Shown piece by piece: positions 1-8,288 of a DNA stretch of 45,685 nucleotides. A program made the position numbers and the translations under genes. Numbering within the stretch: the first letter of the stretch is position 1; every line of letters starts with the position of its first letter. The notes beneath the pieces were generated by a model that saw only the letters and a program-made list of their open reading frames with translations, had not been told where the DNA came from and did not search any database. The stretch comes from Actinomadura sp. 7K507 (GTDB lineage Bacteria; Actinomycetota; Actinomycetes; Streptosporangiales; Streptosporangiaceae): assembly GCF_004348425.1 (NCBI RefSeq), contig NZ_SMKK01000045.1:1-45685 (forward strand), written 5' to 3'.

Positions 1-42
1 CGCCCGGCCCGCCCAGCTGACGGGCCTCCGGCGGCAGGCGTC

Positions 43-85
43 CCGGGCGGCCTCCCGCGCCGGGCGGCCTTCCCGCCGGGCGGCG
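43..85. repeat. Three GC-rich 9-11 bp repeats downstream of the GNAT fusion gene
   Basis: The core CCGGGCGGC occurs at 43, 60 and 76, just past the stop codon of the minus-strand gene at 89. The copies are separated by short C-rich spacers and can fold with the neighbouring GCCCG stretches. This may be part of a termination region, but no single dominant hairpin is visible. Confidence 0.35.
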
Positions 86-88
86 TCA

Positions 89-2575
89 CTACAGGCGGCG
101 GGGGCCCAGTTCGGGACGGGGCCCCAGCGGACGCTCCAAGGTCAGGGTGACCCGGCGCACGGCGACGCCCGAGGCGTCCGCCATCACCGGGTTGAGCTCC
201 AGGCGCGCGACCTCGGGAAGGTCGTAGCCGAGGCGGGACGCCCGCAGCAGCAGCTCTTCCAGGGCCTTCAGGTTCACCGGTTCGGCTCCGCGGTGGCCGA
301 GCAGCAGCGGCGCCGTCCGGACCGCGCGGATCATCTCCGCGGCGTCCACGTCCGCGAGCGGCGACAGCCGGTAGGCGCGGTCGTCCAGCAGGGCGGCGGT
401 CTCATGGGCGATGCCGAACGAGACCAGGGCGCCGAACGAGGGGTCCTCCCTGATCACGATGCGGGTCGGGACGCCGTGCTCGTCGCCGTCTCCGCCGCCG
501 ACGATCTCTATTCCGTAGCAGGAGAGAAGCTCGGCCACCTGCTTCGGAGCGAGCTCCACCGGGCCGCCGGCGCCCCGGGCGCCACCCGAGCCGGCCTCCT
601 CCCCCGCGTCGAGCCATTCGGCGACCAGTTCCCGCGCGCGGTCGCGGTCCACGCCGTCGAGTTCCGGCGTGTGCCCCGCGGGACGCTGCCGCCACTGCGC
701 GTACCGGATCACGTACGCCAGCGCCCGGACCGCGTCCTCCGGCGAGGGGTAGGACGGCACCGACCCCTCCGCGGGCATCCCGTCCGGCCCGGTGACGCGA
801 AGTTCGGCGGGCATGCCCTCGGTGCCCAGGTAGGTCGCCACGATCGGCTTCCTGCCCTCCGCGGCGAGCCGGAGGATCCGCTCCGGGACGCGCACGTCGT
901 AGCCGCCGATCGTGGGGGGCGTGAACACCGCCACCACGGCGTCGACGGTGTCGTCGTCGAGCGCGGAGGCGAGTGCCGCCTCGTAGTCGTCGGCGTCCGC
1001 GCGGGGGCCGAGGTCGATGCGGGGCCGGACGTCCAGGCCGTGCGCCACCGCCTCGTCCTGCGCCAGCAGGCCCAGCGAGTTGGAGTTGTCGATGACCGCG
1101 ACGCGGTCGCCGGACGGCAGCGGCTGGTAGGCCAGCACCTGCGCCACGTCGAACAGTTCCGACAGGTCCTCGACCCGGATCACGCCCGCCTGCTCGAACA
1201 GCGCGCTGACCGCGTGGTCGGGCAGGGTCAGCGCGCGCGCCGCGTGCCCGATCGGGACGCCCTGCGTACTGCGGCCGCTCTTGACCGCCACGATCGGCTT
1301 GCGGCGGCCCAGCCTGCGCGCCAGCCGCGCGAACTTGCGGGGGTTGCCCAGCGATTCCAGGTAGAGCAGGACGGCCTTGGTCGCCGGATCCTCCTCCCAG
1401 TACTGCATGAGGTCGTTGCCCGACACGTCCGCCCGGTTGCCGGCGGAGACGAACGTGGACAGGCCGAGGCCGCGCTCGGCCGTCCGCTGCAGGATGGCGA
1501 TGCCGAGCGCGCCGGACTGGGAGAAGAACCCCACAGGCCCCCGTCCCGGCATGGTCGGCGCCAGGGTCGCGTTCAGCCGCACATCGGTGTCGGTGTTGGC
1601 GATGCCGAGGCAGTTCGGCCCGACGACGCGCATGCCATAGGCCCGCGCGAGCCGCACCAGTTCCTCCTGCCTGGCGCGCCCCTCGTCGCCGATCTCGCCG
1701 AAACCGGAAGACACGACGATCAGGCCCCGCACGCCCTTGCTCGCGCACTGCTCCACGACCTCGTGGACGGCGTCCGCCCTGACGGCGACGACGGCGAGAT
1801 CCACATCGTCGGGAATGTCCAGGACCGACGCGTAGGCCCGCACCCCCGCCACGGCCACGGCCGTCTGATGCACCGGATCCACGGGCCCGCTGAAGTCCCC
1901 GGCCAGCAGGTTGCGCAGCACGGTCTGCCCGACGCTGTGCTCGGCACGGCTCGCCCCGATCACCGCCACCGAACGCGGGAAGAGGAGCCGCTGGATCGAC
2001 CGCGACTCGGCCCGGTGCTCGCGGGCCGACATGACCTCCATCGACGTGTCGGTCGGCTCCAGGTCCAGGACGAGCTCGATCACGCCCTCCTCGAACCGCT
2101 GCTCCGCCCGGTAGCCCGCCTCCCGGAACACCCGCGTCATCCGCCGGTTGTCGGGCAGCACGCTCGCCACGAACCGGCGCACACCCCGCTCCCTGGCCGC
2201 CGCCGCGATGTGCTCCAGCAGCACCGGCCCGAGGCCCCGCCCCTGGTGCGCGTCCTCCACGAGGAACGCGACCTCCGCCGTCTCCGGCCGGTCGCTCAGC
2301 AGGTCGTAGCGGACGACCGCCACCATGACCTCGCCGATCGTGGCGATCAGCGCGGCGCGCCGGTCGTGGTCGACGGTCGTGAAGTGTTCGACGTCACGGT
2401 CCGACAGGTGCGGGCGCGGCGAGAAGAACCTGTAGTAGATCGACTCCGGGGACAGCCGCGCGTGGAAGTCGCGCAGCAGGTCGCCGTCTCCGGGCCGGAT
2501 GGGACGCAGATGGGCCGTCCCGCCGTCGCTGAGGACGACGTCGGCCTCCCAATGATCCGGATAACCGTCGGTCAC
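89..2575 (-). CDS. GNAT acetyltransferase fused to NDP-forming acyl-CoA synthetase-like domain (PatA-like)
   Basis: 828 aa from a GTG start at 2575. Residues ~15-165 form a GNAT acetyltransferase with the acetyl-CoA loop around QGRGLG. The rest resembles the alpha/beta parts of ADP-forming acyl-CoA synthetases: a CoA-binding domain beginning PRSVAVIGAS, a succinyl-CoA-ligase-like part with VGPNCLG and FSQSGALG, and a C-terminal ATP-grasp remnant. The order GNAT then synthetase is that of actinomycete PatA-type protein lysine acetyltransferases, which use the synthetase part as a sensor. The ATP-grasp part looks short: it runs from ELLSCYGIEIV almost directly into DPSFGALVSFG, skipping about 80-90 residues that carry the usual ATP-binding lysine. 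The start follows from where protein-like sequence begins; the frame stays open far upstream by chance. The Shine-Dalgarno is weak. Confidence 0.85.
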   Translation of the reverse strand: MTDGYPDHWEADVVLSDGGTAHLRPIRPGDGDLLRDFHARLSPESIYYRFFSPRPHLSDRDVEHFTTVDHDRRAALIATIGEVMVAVVRYDLLSDRPETAEVAFLVEDAHQGRGLGPVLLEHIAAAARERGVRRFVASVLPDNRRMTRVFREAGYRAEQRFEEGVIELVLDLEPTDTSMEVMSAREHRAESRSIQRLLFPRSVAVIGASRAEHSVGQTVLRNLLAGDFSGPVDPVHQTAVAVAGVRAYASVLDIPDDVDLAVVAVRADAVHEVVEQCASKGVRGLIVVSSGFGEIGDEGRARQEELVRLARAYGMRVVGPNCLGIANTDTDVRLNATLAPTMPGRGPVGFFSQSGALGIAILQRTAERGLGLSTFVSAGNRADVSGNDLMQYWEEDPATKAVLLYLESLGNPRKFARLARRLGRRKPIVAVKSGRSTQGVPIGHAARALTLPDHAVSALFEQAGVIRVEDLSELFDVAQVLAYQPLPSGDRVAVIDNSNSLGLLAQDEAVAHGLDVRPRIDLGPRADADDYEAALASALDDDTVDAVVAVFTPPTIGGYDVRVPERILRLAAEGRKPIVATYLGTEGMPAELRVTGPDGMPAEGSVPSYPSPEDAVRALAYVIRYAQWRQRPAGHTPELDGVDRDRARELVAEWLDAGEEAGSGGARGAGGPVELAPKQVAELLSCYGIEIVGGGDGDEHGVPTRIVIREDPSFGALVSFGIAHETAALLDDRAYRLSPLADVDAAEMIRAVRTAPLLLGHRGAEPVNLKALEELLLRASRLGYDLPEVARLELNPVMADASGVAVRRVTLTLERPLGPRPELGPRRL

Positions 2576-2743
2576 GTACCTGAGGGTAAGGCACGGACGC
2601 CCGGTGTCCGCGCCACGGAAAAACGATGCTTCCTGGCTTTCGCTGCGCGTTCGAGACCTACTCGGGGCCCAAGAGCTGTTACGGTCGACCACACGCCCTG
2701 AATTGCCGCTCGCGCGGGCCGTGTTGATCGAGGTGATGACTCC

Positions 2744-3667
2744 ATGACGCGCGTGGTCGTGGTCGGCGATCTGATGACAGACACCGTGGCGCGTGCCGCC
2801 TACCCCTTGGCAAAGGGGAGCGACACGCCGGCCGCCGTGACGACCCACGGGGGCGGTTCGGGCGCCAACGTGGCCGCCTGGCTTGCCGTGGAGGGGATCG
2901 ACGTCGCCTTCGTCGGCCGCCGCGGCTCCGACATCCTGGGCCGCAACCGGGACATGGAACTGATGGGGTACGGCGTCGACGCCCGCCTCGTCATGGACGG
3001 AGATCGTCCCACCGGCACCTGTGTGGTGATGGTCACCCACAAAGGCGACCGGACGATGCTCTCCGACCCCGGAGCCAACGCCGCCCTGCTCCCCGAGGAC
3101 ATCGAGCGCTGCAGGGACCTGTTCTCGCAGGGGACCCACCTGCACCTGTCCGGCTACTCCCTGATCAACGAGGGCTCCCGGAAAGCCGCCATCCACACCC
3201 TGGACCTCGCCCGCAAAGCGCAGATGTCCGTGTCCGTGGACGGCGGCTCCTCCTCCCCCCTCAAGCGGATGGGCGCCGAGCCCTTCCTGGAGTGGACGCA
3301 GGGCGCCCGCCTCCTGGTGGTCAACGCCAAGGAGTCCGAGATCCTCACCGGCCGCGACTCGCCCGAGCAGGCCGCGAAGGTCCTCACCGCCTGGTATCCC
3401 CAGGTCGTGATCAAGACCGGCGAGGACGGCGCACTCTGGTACACCAACGGCCGCCCCGAGCCCATCACCGTCGCCGCCGAACCGGTCGAGAAGATCGCGG
3501 ACGGCACCGGCGCCGGTGACGCTTTCGTCGCGGGCCTCCTCCCGTCCTGGCTGGACGGCAAGCAGCCCGCCGACGCCCTCACCGCCGGATGCCGCCTGGC
3601 CGCCCGCGCCATGCAGCACCTGGGCGCCCGCCCCAGCCTCGACGTGGTCGACAACCAGATCACTTAG
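2744..3667 (+). CDS. PfkB-family carbohydrate/nucleoside kinase
   Basis: 307 aa, the usual length for ribokinase-like kinases, which phosphorylate a sugar or nucleoside with ATP in the cytoplasm. The N-terminal PfkB signature GGGSGANVA is at residues ~36-44. The C-terminal signature DGTGAGDAF is at ~253-261, with Asp259 as predicted catalytic base and the GTGAG anion hole. A VVNAKESEI stretch marks the conserved asparagine/glutamate pair before the nucleotide site. It is divergent from the GNAT fusion gene and convergent with the LysR gene. Substrate (ribose, adenosine or another) cannot be read from the sequence. Confidence 0.85.
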   Translation: MTRVVVVGDLMTDTVARAAYPLAKGSDTPAAVTTHGGGSGANVAAWLAVEGIDVAFVGRRGSDILGRNRDMELMGYGVDARLVMDGDRPTGTCVVMVTHKGDRTMLSDPGANAALLPEDIERCRDLFSQGTHLHLSGYSLINEGSRKAAIHTLDLARKAQMSVSVDGGSSSPLKRMGAEPFLEWTQGARLLVVNAKESEILTGRDSPEQAAKVLTAWYPQVVIKTGEDGALWYTNGRPEPITVAAEPVEKIADGTGAGDAFVAGLLPSWLDGKQPADALTAGCRLAARAMQHLGARPSLDVVDNQIT

Positions 3668-3680
3668 AACGGCACCGTCC

Positions 3681-3692
3681 GGGAGCGCTCCC
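3681..3692. terminator. Short self-complementary hairpin between pfkB-type gene and LysR gene
   Basis: GGGAGCGCTCCC is a perfect palindrome 14 nt after the kinase stop codon, flanked by GTCC and GGAC that may lengthen the stem. There is no T-tract. It could stop transcription from the kinase; weak evidence. Confidence 0.3.
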
Positions 3693-3801
3693 GCGCGTCC
3701 GGACGCACGCCACGGGCCTCCCGGCTCCGGTCGCCGCCACGCAGCGGGCAAGCCCATCGCGCCGGCTCGTCGGCCCGAAGGCCAGGGGCGATGAGTGGGG
3801 C

Positions 3802-4839
3802 TCAGGCGACGGGGGTGTAGGTCCGGACGTCCTCTCGGACGGCTGCCCACAGGCGGTTGAGGGGATGGCCCGCGTCGTAGCGTTCGAGGTCGGCCCGGCG
3901 GACGAAGGCACCGGTCATGAGCTCGGCCTTGGGTTCCAGGTCGTCGCGCAGGGCGATGGCGCGGAGCGGGACGGCGTCCGGGTCGTCCTGGGCGGCCATG
4001 CCGCGGCCGATGGAGCCGGTGACGATCATGCAGCCGCGGACGAAGCCGGAGCGCAGCAGGGACAGGCCGTAGTGCAGGTCGTCGATGTCGGCGACCACGG
4101 TGAGGCGCTCCCGGAAGCTCGGCCCGTACCAGGTGGCGAGCAGATCGGCGACGAGCCCGGCGGGCGGCAGCACGAGCGGGACGCCGGCGAGGCGGCTGGT
4201 CTCGACCGGGGTGTCGGGGAGCTCGGACACCGGCAGGTTCGTGAGCAGGAGGGCCTGACCCCGTGCGTACTCGATGACCTCGTACTCCTTGAGGCGAAGG
4301 TCACCCTCGGGGGTGCTGACGATGCTGCCGCAGATGAGGTCGACCTGCCGGGTCTCCAGGCGTGACCACAGGTCCTTGGTGCGGACGTGCGCGACCTTGA
4401 ACTCCACGTCGCGCTGCTGGAACTCCTCCGACACGCGGTTCCAGGCCCGCGAGACGATCGGGAGCGTGAACTCCGTGGTGCCGACGGTGAGCATCCTGCC
4501 GAGGCGGCGCCGGCTCCGGTGAATGGACTCCAGCCATTTCTCCAGCGTCGCGTGCGCCAGTTCGACCGTCCTCTCGCCGGTCGGGGTGAACAGGAAATCC
4601 TTGCCGCGGCCCTGGCGGACGGTCAGGACCTCGCCGCAGAGCGCCTGGCTGTTGCGGTTCAGCGTGTCGAGCTGCTTCTGGACGCTGGACTGCTCGCGGC
4701 CGAGGACCCGGGCGGCCCTCAGCGCGGACCCCGTCTCGTGCACCACCAGGAGAGTCCGCAGCTGGTCGAACGTCATGTCCAGCAGCCCGGCCGGGCATTC
4801 CAGAATCGCGTCGAGGGTCGGTGACACGGGGAGCGACAT
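3802..4839 (-). CDS. LysR-family transcriptional regulator
   Basis: 345 aa. The winged helix-turn-helix lies at about residues 22-85 (MTFDQLRTLLVV, ARVLGREQSSVQKQL), followed by an alpha/beta effector domain from ~115 (MLTVGTTEFTLP). About 20 extra residues precede the helix-turn-helix, so Met22 is an alternative start. The ATG at 4839 has an AGG about 8 nt upstream and is kept. It lies convergent to the PfkB kinase and is transcribed away from a 600-bp gene-free, partly AT-rich region that holds a perfect inverted repeat, the likely site of autoregulation. No obvious target gene is divergent next to it; the closest gene on that side is the PPOX protein at 5443. The effector is unknown. Confidence 0.85.
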   Translation of the reverse strand: MSLPVSPTLDAILECPAGLLDMTFDQLRTLLVVHETGSALRAARVLGREQSSVQKQLDTLNRNSQALCGEVLTVRQGRGKDFLFTPTGERTVELAHATLEKWLESIHRSRRRLGRMLTVGTTEFTLPIVSRAWNRVSEEFQQRDVEFKVAHVRTKDLWSRLETRQVDLICGSIVSTPEGDLRLKEYEVIEYARGQALLLTNLPVSELPDTPVETSRLAGVPLVLPPAGLVADLLATWYGPSFRERLTVVADIDDLHYGLSLLRSGFVRGCMIVTGSIGRGMAAQDDPDAVPLRAIALRDDLEPKAELMTGAFVRRADLERYDAGHPLNRLWAAVREDVRTYTPVA

Positions 4840-4886
4840 TACTACCTGTTCCGTCGTCCCACCGAAATGGCCGATTGGTCATCTGG

Positions 4887-4910
4887 GCGGGAAATGATGA
4901 CATTTCCCGC
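4887..4910. promoter_or_regulatory. Perfect 10-bp inverted repeat upstream of LysR gene
   Basis: GCGGGAAATG and CATTTCCCGC face each other across a 4-nt spacer (ATGA), 48 bp before the LysR start codon. The placement fits an autoregulatory operator or a 5'-leader hairpin. LysR sites often contain T-N11-A dyads, and this one is longer and GC-flanked. Confidence 0.5.
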
Positions 4911-5127
4911 TGAACTTATCTCAAGATGTTCTTGTAAACAACTGGACAGAATTTTCTAACCTCTAGAACACTTTGCCTGCGAGCCGCTCCCGCCGCCGTC
5001 ACCGTCCCCTCAGGACGGCGGCTCTCCCGGGCGCGCCCCGGCGGTGCCGGCCGCCGGGGCCGCCGCCCGGCGACTCCCGACTCCCGTTCGCCGCGGCCCT
5101 TCTCCGCCGCGGCGCCGGGGCCGGACA

Positions 5128-5161
5128 CCGGCCCGTGCGCGGGGCCGCGCGCACGGGCCGG
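5128..5161. terminator. Perfect 14-bp stem-loop in GC-rich gene-free region
   Basis: CCGGCCCGTGCGCG and its exact reverse complement flank a 6-nt loop (GGGCCG). There is no T-tract. No gene ends nearby on either strand, so it may be a barrier between the LysR region and the PPOX gene, or part of an unrecognised structured RNA. Confidence 0.35.
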
Positions 5162-5442
5162 CCCGATCGTCCCGCCCGCGCCCACGGGGGCGCGCGGGCG
5201 CGGACGGGGACCCGCCGCCGGCACCACCGGCCGGACGCACCGGCCACTCGGCGCGGCGCGGCTCCGTGGGATGCGTCCGGCCGGTTCCGGGACGAGGCCT
5301 CCCCCGCCGCCCAGCCGGCTCACCGATGAATATGCCGGGGCCCGATGGTCTGTAGGGGAGGCCGCACGAAGGCCGGCGGCATGACGGCGGTATCCGAGAT
5401 CGACCGCGCCGCACGCGGCGCGTTTCGACGAGGCAGATTGGA

Positions 5443-5958
5443 ATGATCATGAAGAATCCGGTTCCCCGGCTCGACGAACGGTTCAGCGACCCCGACGCCC
5501 GGCCCGTGCCCTGGGCGACCGCCGCGGAGGTGCTGGAATCCGCGCAGCTGTTCTGGATCACGACCGTCCGCTCCGACGGGCGGCCCCACGTCACACCCCT
5601 CGTCGGCGTGTGGCTCGGCGAGGAGCTCCACTTCACCACGGGCCGCGAGGAACAGAAGGCGCTGAACCTCAGCGGCAACCCGCGGGTGGCCATGATCACC
5701 GGCTGCAACCGGTGGGACGAGGGCCTCGACGTGGTCGTCGAGGGCGTGGCCGAACGCGTCACCGCGCACACCGACCTCGAACGGCTCGCCATCGCCTGGG
5801 CCGCCAAATGGGACGGGCAGTGGCAGTTCCAGGCGATCGACGGCGGGTTCACCCATGCCGACGGCGGCGAGGCGCTCGTCTTCGCGGTACGGGCGTCCAA
5901 GATCCTCGCCTTCGGCAAGGGCACCTTCTGCCAGACCCGCTACGTGCCCGCCGACTGA
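5443..5958 (+). CDS. PPOX-class flavin-binding protein (pyridoxamine 5'-phosphate oxidase-like)
   Basis: 171 aa split-barrel protein. The core runs from LFWITTVRSDGRPHVTPL, the typical first strands of the FMN/F420-binding barrel, through LHFTTGREEQKALNL and NPRVAMITG. The family oxidises or reduces small substrates with FMN or F420, or binds haem. The ATG at 5443 follows a GAGGCAG Shine-Dalgarno; a second in-frame ATG lies 6 nt on. It stands alone and faces the RecQ-like gene across a weak hairpin. Actinomycetes carry many paralogues, so the substrate is not predictable. Confidence 0.85.
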   Translation: MIMKNPVPRLDERFSDPDARPVPWATAAEVLESAQLFWITTVRSDGRPHVTPLVGVWLGEELHFTTGREEQKALNLSGNPRVAMITGCNRWDEGLDVVVEGVAERVTAHTDLERLAIAWAAKWDGQWQFQAIDGGFTHADGGEALVFAVRASKILAFGKGTFCQTRYVPAD

Positions 5959-5974
5959 TCCTTCGAGGACCATC

Positions 5975-6001
5975 GGCCGGTCAGGGCGTCGGGAACCGGC
6001 C
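5975..6001. terminator. Weak convergent terminator hairpin
   Basis: GGCCGGT and ACCGGCC form a perfect 7-bp stem with a 13-nt loop, in the 77-bp gap between the converging PPOX and RecQ-like genes. No T-tract follows. Confidence 0.4.
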
Positions 6002-6035
6002 CCGCGCTCGTCACACGGGATCGCTGGGACTCCTG

Positions 6036-8129
6036 TCAGTTGGGCGTGGCCAGGGTCAGGGGGAGGACCTGGCCGGCGCCGGATTCCTTGAGGAGGCGGG
6101 TGGCCACGGTCATGGTCCAGCCGGTTTCCACCCGGTCGTCCACCAGGAGGACGGGGCCGGGGTTCTCCGAGAGTGCCGTGGCCAGATCGCCGGGGACGGT
6201 CAGGGCGTGCCAGACCGAGCGGAGGCGCTGGGCGCTGTTGTGGCGGCGCGGGACGGGATCGCCGATGGGGACGAGTTCGCCCAGGTAGGACAGGCGGCCG
6301 ATCTCGGCGATGCGGTGGCCGAACGTGCCGACCAGGCGCGGGCGGGAGCGGGAGCCGATCGTGACGACTCCGGTGGGGCGGGCGGGCCAGTCCCAGGCGG
6401 CGAGGACCTTGACGACGGCGTCCACCAGGTCGGCGGGGACGTCGGTGTCGTCACCGGAGAAGAGGTCGCGCAGGCGGTTGCCCCAGCCGATATCGGTGAG
6501 GCGCCCCAGGGCGCGGCCTGTCCCGGCCTGCAGTTCGGGCTTGATGCGCCCGGAGACGCCCAGGTCGGCCTTGACGCCGGTAGGCCACATGCGGCGGGGT
6601 GCCAGGTCGACGCCGGGACGGTGGAGACGGTCACGGGCCTGCGCCGCGCCCTCCTGGGAGACGCCGGCGGGCCAGTGGCGGCCCGTGCAGTTGTCGCAGC
6701 GGCCGCAGGGGGCGGCGTCGGGGTCGTCCAGCTGGCGGCGCAGGTACTCCTCCCGGCAGGCCGGGGTGGAGATGTAGTCCAGCATCGCCTGCTGTTCACG
6801 GCGGCGTTCCGCGGTGACGCGTTCGTAGCGTTCCCTGTCGTAGGCCCAGGGCCGGCCGGTGGCCGTCCAGCCGCCCTTGACGCGGCGTGCCGCGCCGTCC
6901 ACGTCGAGGACCTTGAGCATCATTTCGAGGCGGGCGCGGTTGAGGTCCACCAGCGGTTCCAGGGCGCCGGTGGACAGCGGGCGGTCCGCGGTCTCCATGA
7001 CGTCGAGGGTCTGGCGGACGACGGGTTCGGGCGGGAACGCCAGGCTGGCGAAGTAGGCCCAGATGTCGCGGTCCTCCCGGCCGGGCAGGAGGATCACCTC
7101 GGCGCGGTCGACGCCGCGGCCGGCGCGCCCGATCTGCTGGTAGTAGGCGACCGGGGACTGCGGGGCGCCCACGTGGACGATGAAACCGAGGTCGGGCTTG
7201 TCGAAGCCCATCCCGAGGGCGCTGGTGGCGACGAGGGCCTTGAGCTTGTTGTCCTGGAGGTCCTGCTCGGCCTGGAGCCGCTCGGCCTGCTCCGTCTGCC
7301 CCGAGTAGGCGGCGACCTCGTGGCCCCGGTCGCGCAGGTAGCCGGTGATCTCGTGGGCGGCGGCGACGGTGAGCGTGTAGATGATCCCCGAGCCGGGGAG
7401 CTCGGCGAGGTGCTCCCCCAGCCAGGCGATGCGCTGCTCCGCGGTGGGCGGCGTGACGACGGCGAGGTGGAGCGACTCGCGTTCGAGGGGGCCGCGCAGG
7501 ACGAGCGCGTCGTCACCCGCGAGCTGCTCGGCGACGTCCTGGGTGACGCGGGCGTTGGCCGTCGCCGTGGTGGCCAGGACCGGGATACCGGGCGGCAGCT
7601 CGGCGAGCAGCGTGCGCAGCCGCCGGTAGTCGGGACGGAAGTCGTGGCCCCAGTCGGAGATGCAGTGCGCCTCGTCGACGACGACCAGCCCGGCCCCGGC
7701 GGCCAGCTTGGGCAGGACGAGGTCGCGGAAGTCGGGGTTGTTGAGCCGCTCGGGACTGACGAGCAGGACGTCGACCTCGCCCTTCTCGACCTCGGTGAAG
7801 ATCTGCTCCCAGTCGCCGGTGTTGGACGAGTTGATCGTGCGGGCGTGGATGCCCGCACGGTCTGCGGCCTCGATCTGGTTGCGCATCAGCGCCAGCAGCG
7901 GCGAGACGATCACGGTGGGGCCGGCGCCGCGCTCGCGGAGCAGCCGGGTGGCCACGAAGTAGACGGCGGACTTGCCCCAGCCCGTGCGCTGGACGACCAG
8001 GGCCCGCCGCCGCTCGACGACGAGGGCGCTGATCGCCGTCCACTGGTCGTCGCGGAGCCGGGCGTGGTCGCCGGCGAGGGCGCGCAGGCAGCGCTCGGCC
8101 TCGTCGCGCAGTCCGTCTGAAGTGGTCAT
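6036..8129 (-). CDS. RecQ-type ATP-dependent DNA helicase with C-terminal phosphoribosyltransferase-like segment
   Basis: 697 aa. The Q-motif glutamine is near residue 29, Walker A TGWGKS at 49-54, and the DEAH box at 152-155 within DEAHCISDWGHDFRP, the RecQ hallmark. TATAN (motif III), QQIGRAGRG (motif VI) and a CGRCDNC zinc cluster follow. The last ~200 residues end in VLLVDDRVETGWT, which resembles the PRPP-binding loop of phosphoribosyltransferases. I recall this C-terminus from actinobacterial RecQ-like proteins and take it as a family trait. The expected role is 3'-5' DNA unwinding in repair or recombination. It is divergent from the exporter gene, with start codons about 160 bp apart. 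Confidence 0.9.
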   Translation of the reverse strand: MTTSDGLRDEAERCLRALAGDHARLRDDQWTAISALVVERRRALVVQRTGWGKSAVYFVATRLLRERGAGPTVIVSPLLALMRNQIEAADRAGIHARTINSSNTGDWEQIFTEVEKGEVDVLLVSPERLNNPDFRDLVLPKLAAGAGLVVVDEAHCISDWGHDFRPDYRRLRTLLAELPPGIPVLATTATANARVTQDVAEQLAGDDALVLRGPLERESLHLAVVTPPTAEQRIAWLGEHLAELPGSGIIYTLTVAAAHEITGYLRDRGHEVAAYSGQTEQAERLQAEQDLQDNKLKALVATSALGMGFDKPDLGFIVHVGAPQSPVAYYQQIGRAGRGVDRAEVILLPGREDRDIWAYFASLAFPPEPVVRQTLDVMETADRPLSTGALEPLVDLNRARLEMMLKVLDVDGAARRVKGGWTATGRPWAYDRERYERVTAERRREQQAMLDYISTPACREEYLRRQLDDPDAAPCGRCDNCTGRHWPAGVSQEGAAQARDRLHRPGVDLAPRRMWPTGVKADLGVSGRIKPELQAGTGRALGRLTDIGWGNRLRDLFSGDDTDVPADLVDAVVKVLAAWDWPARPTGVVTIGSRSRPRLVGTFGHRIAEIGRLSYLGELVPIGDPVPRRHNSAQRLRSVWHALTVPGDLATALSENPGPVLLVDDRVETGWTMTVATRLLKESGAGQVLPLTLATPN

Positions 8130-8288
8130 GTGTCCCTTGGTACCAGCGCCTCGGAAGACATCGCACCAGAATCACGTTCTGTGGACGGACGCGGGCCCGG
8201 GGGGTGCCGCGGATTTGGGACACCGGGGCCGCGGGTAGCCTGCCAACCAAGATCGGTTTCGCAACGGGGAAGGGGCGCGAGCGGGGGA

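Larger units (their letters stand above)
4840..5442. other. Gene-free interval of about 600 bp: AT-rich promoter zone then structured GC-rich DNA
   Basis: The left part (about 4890-4975) is the most AT-rich DNA nearby and is the likely promoter and operator zone of the LysR gene. From about 4980 to 5330 it becomes extremely GC-rich with several perfect hairpins. The open frames here on both strands read as arginine/proline/alanine-rich strings with no recognisable protein character. I see no gene. Confidence 0.6.

Noticed and set aside
293..2701. 802-codon open frame on the plus strand
   Set aside because: Antisense to the GNAT/synthetase fusion; Arg/Pro/His-rich with no domain, a GC-driven shadow.
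4973..5329. Overlapping open frames in the 4.9-5.3 kb gap
   Set aside because: Low-complexity Arg/Pro/Ala strings on both strands and no ribosome site; judged non-coding.
5610..8120. 836-codon plus-strand frame
   Set aside because: Starts inside the PPOX gene out of frame and runs antisense to the RecQ-type helicase; no protein character.
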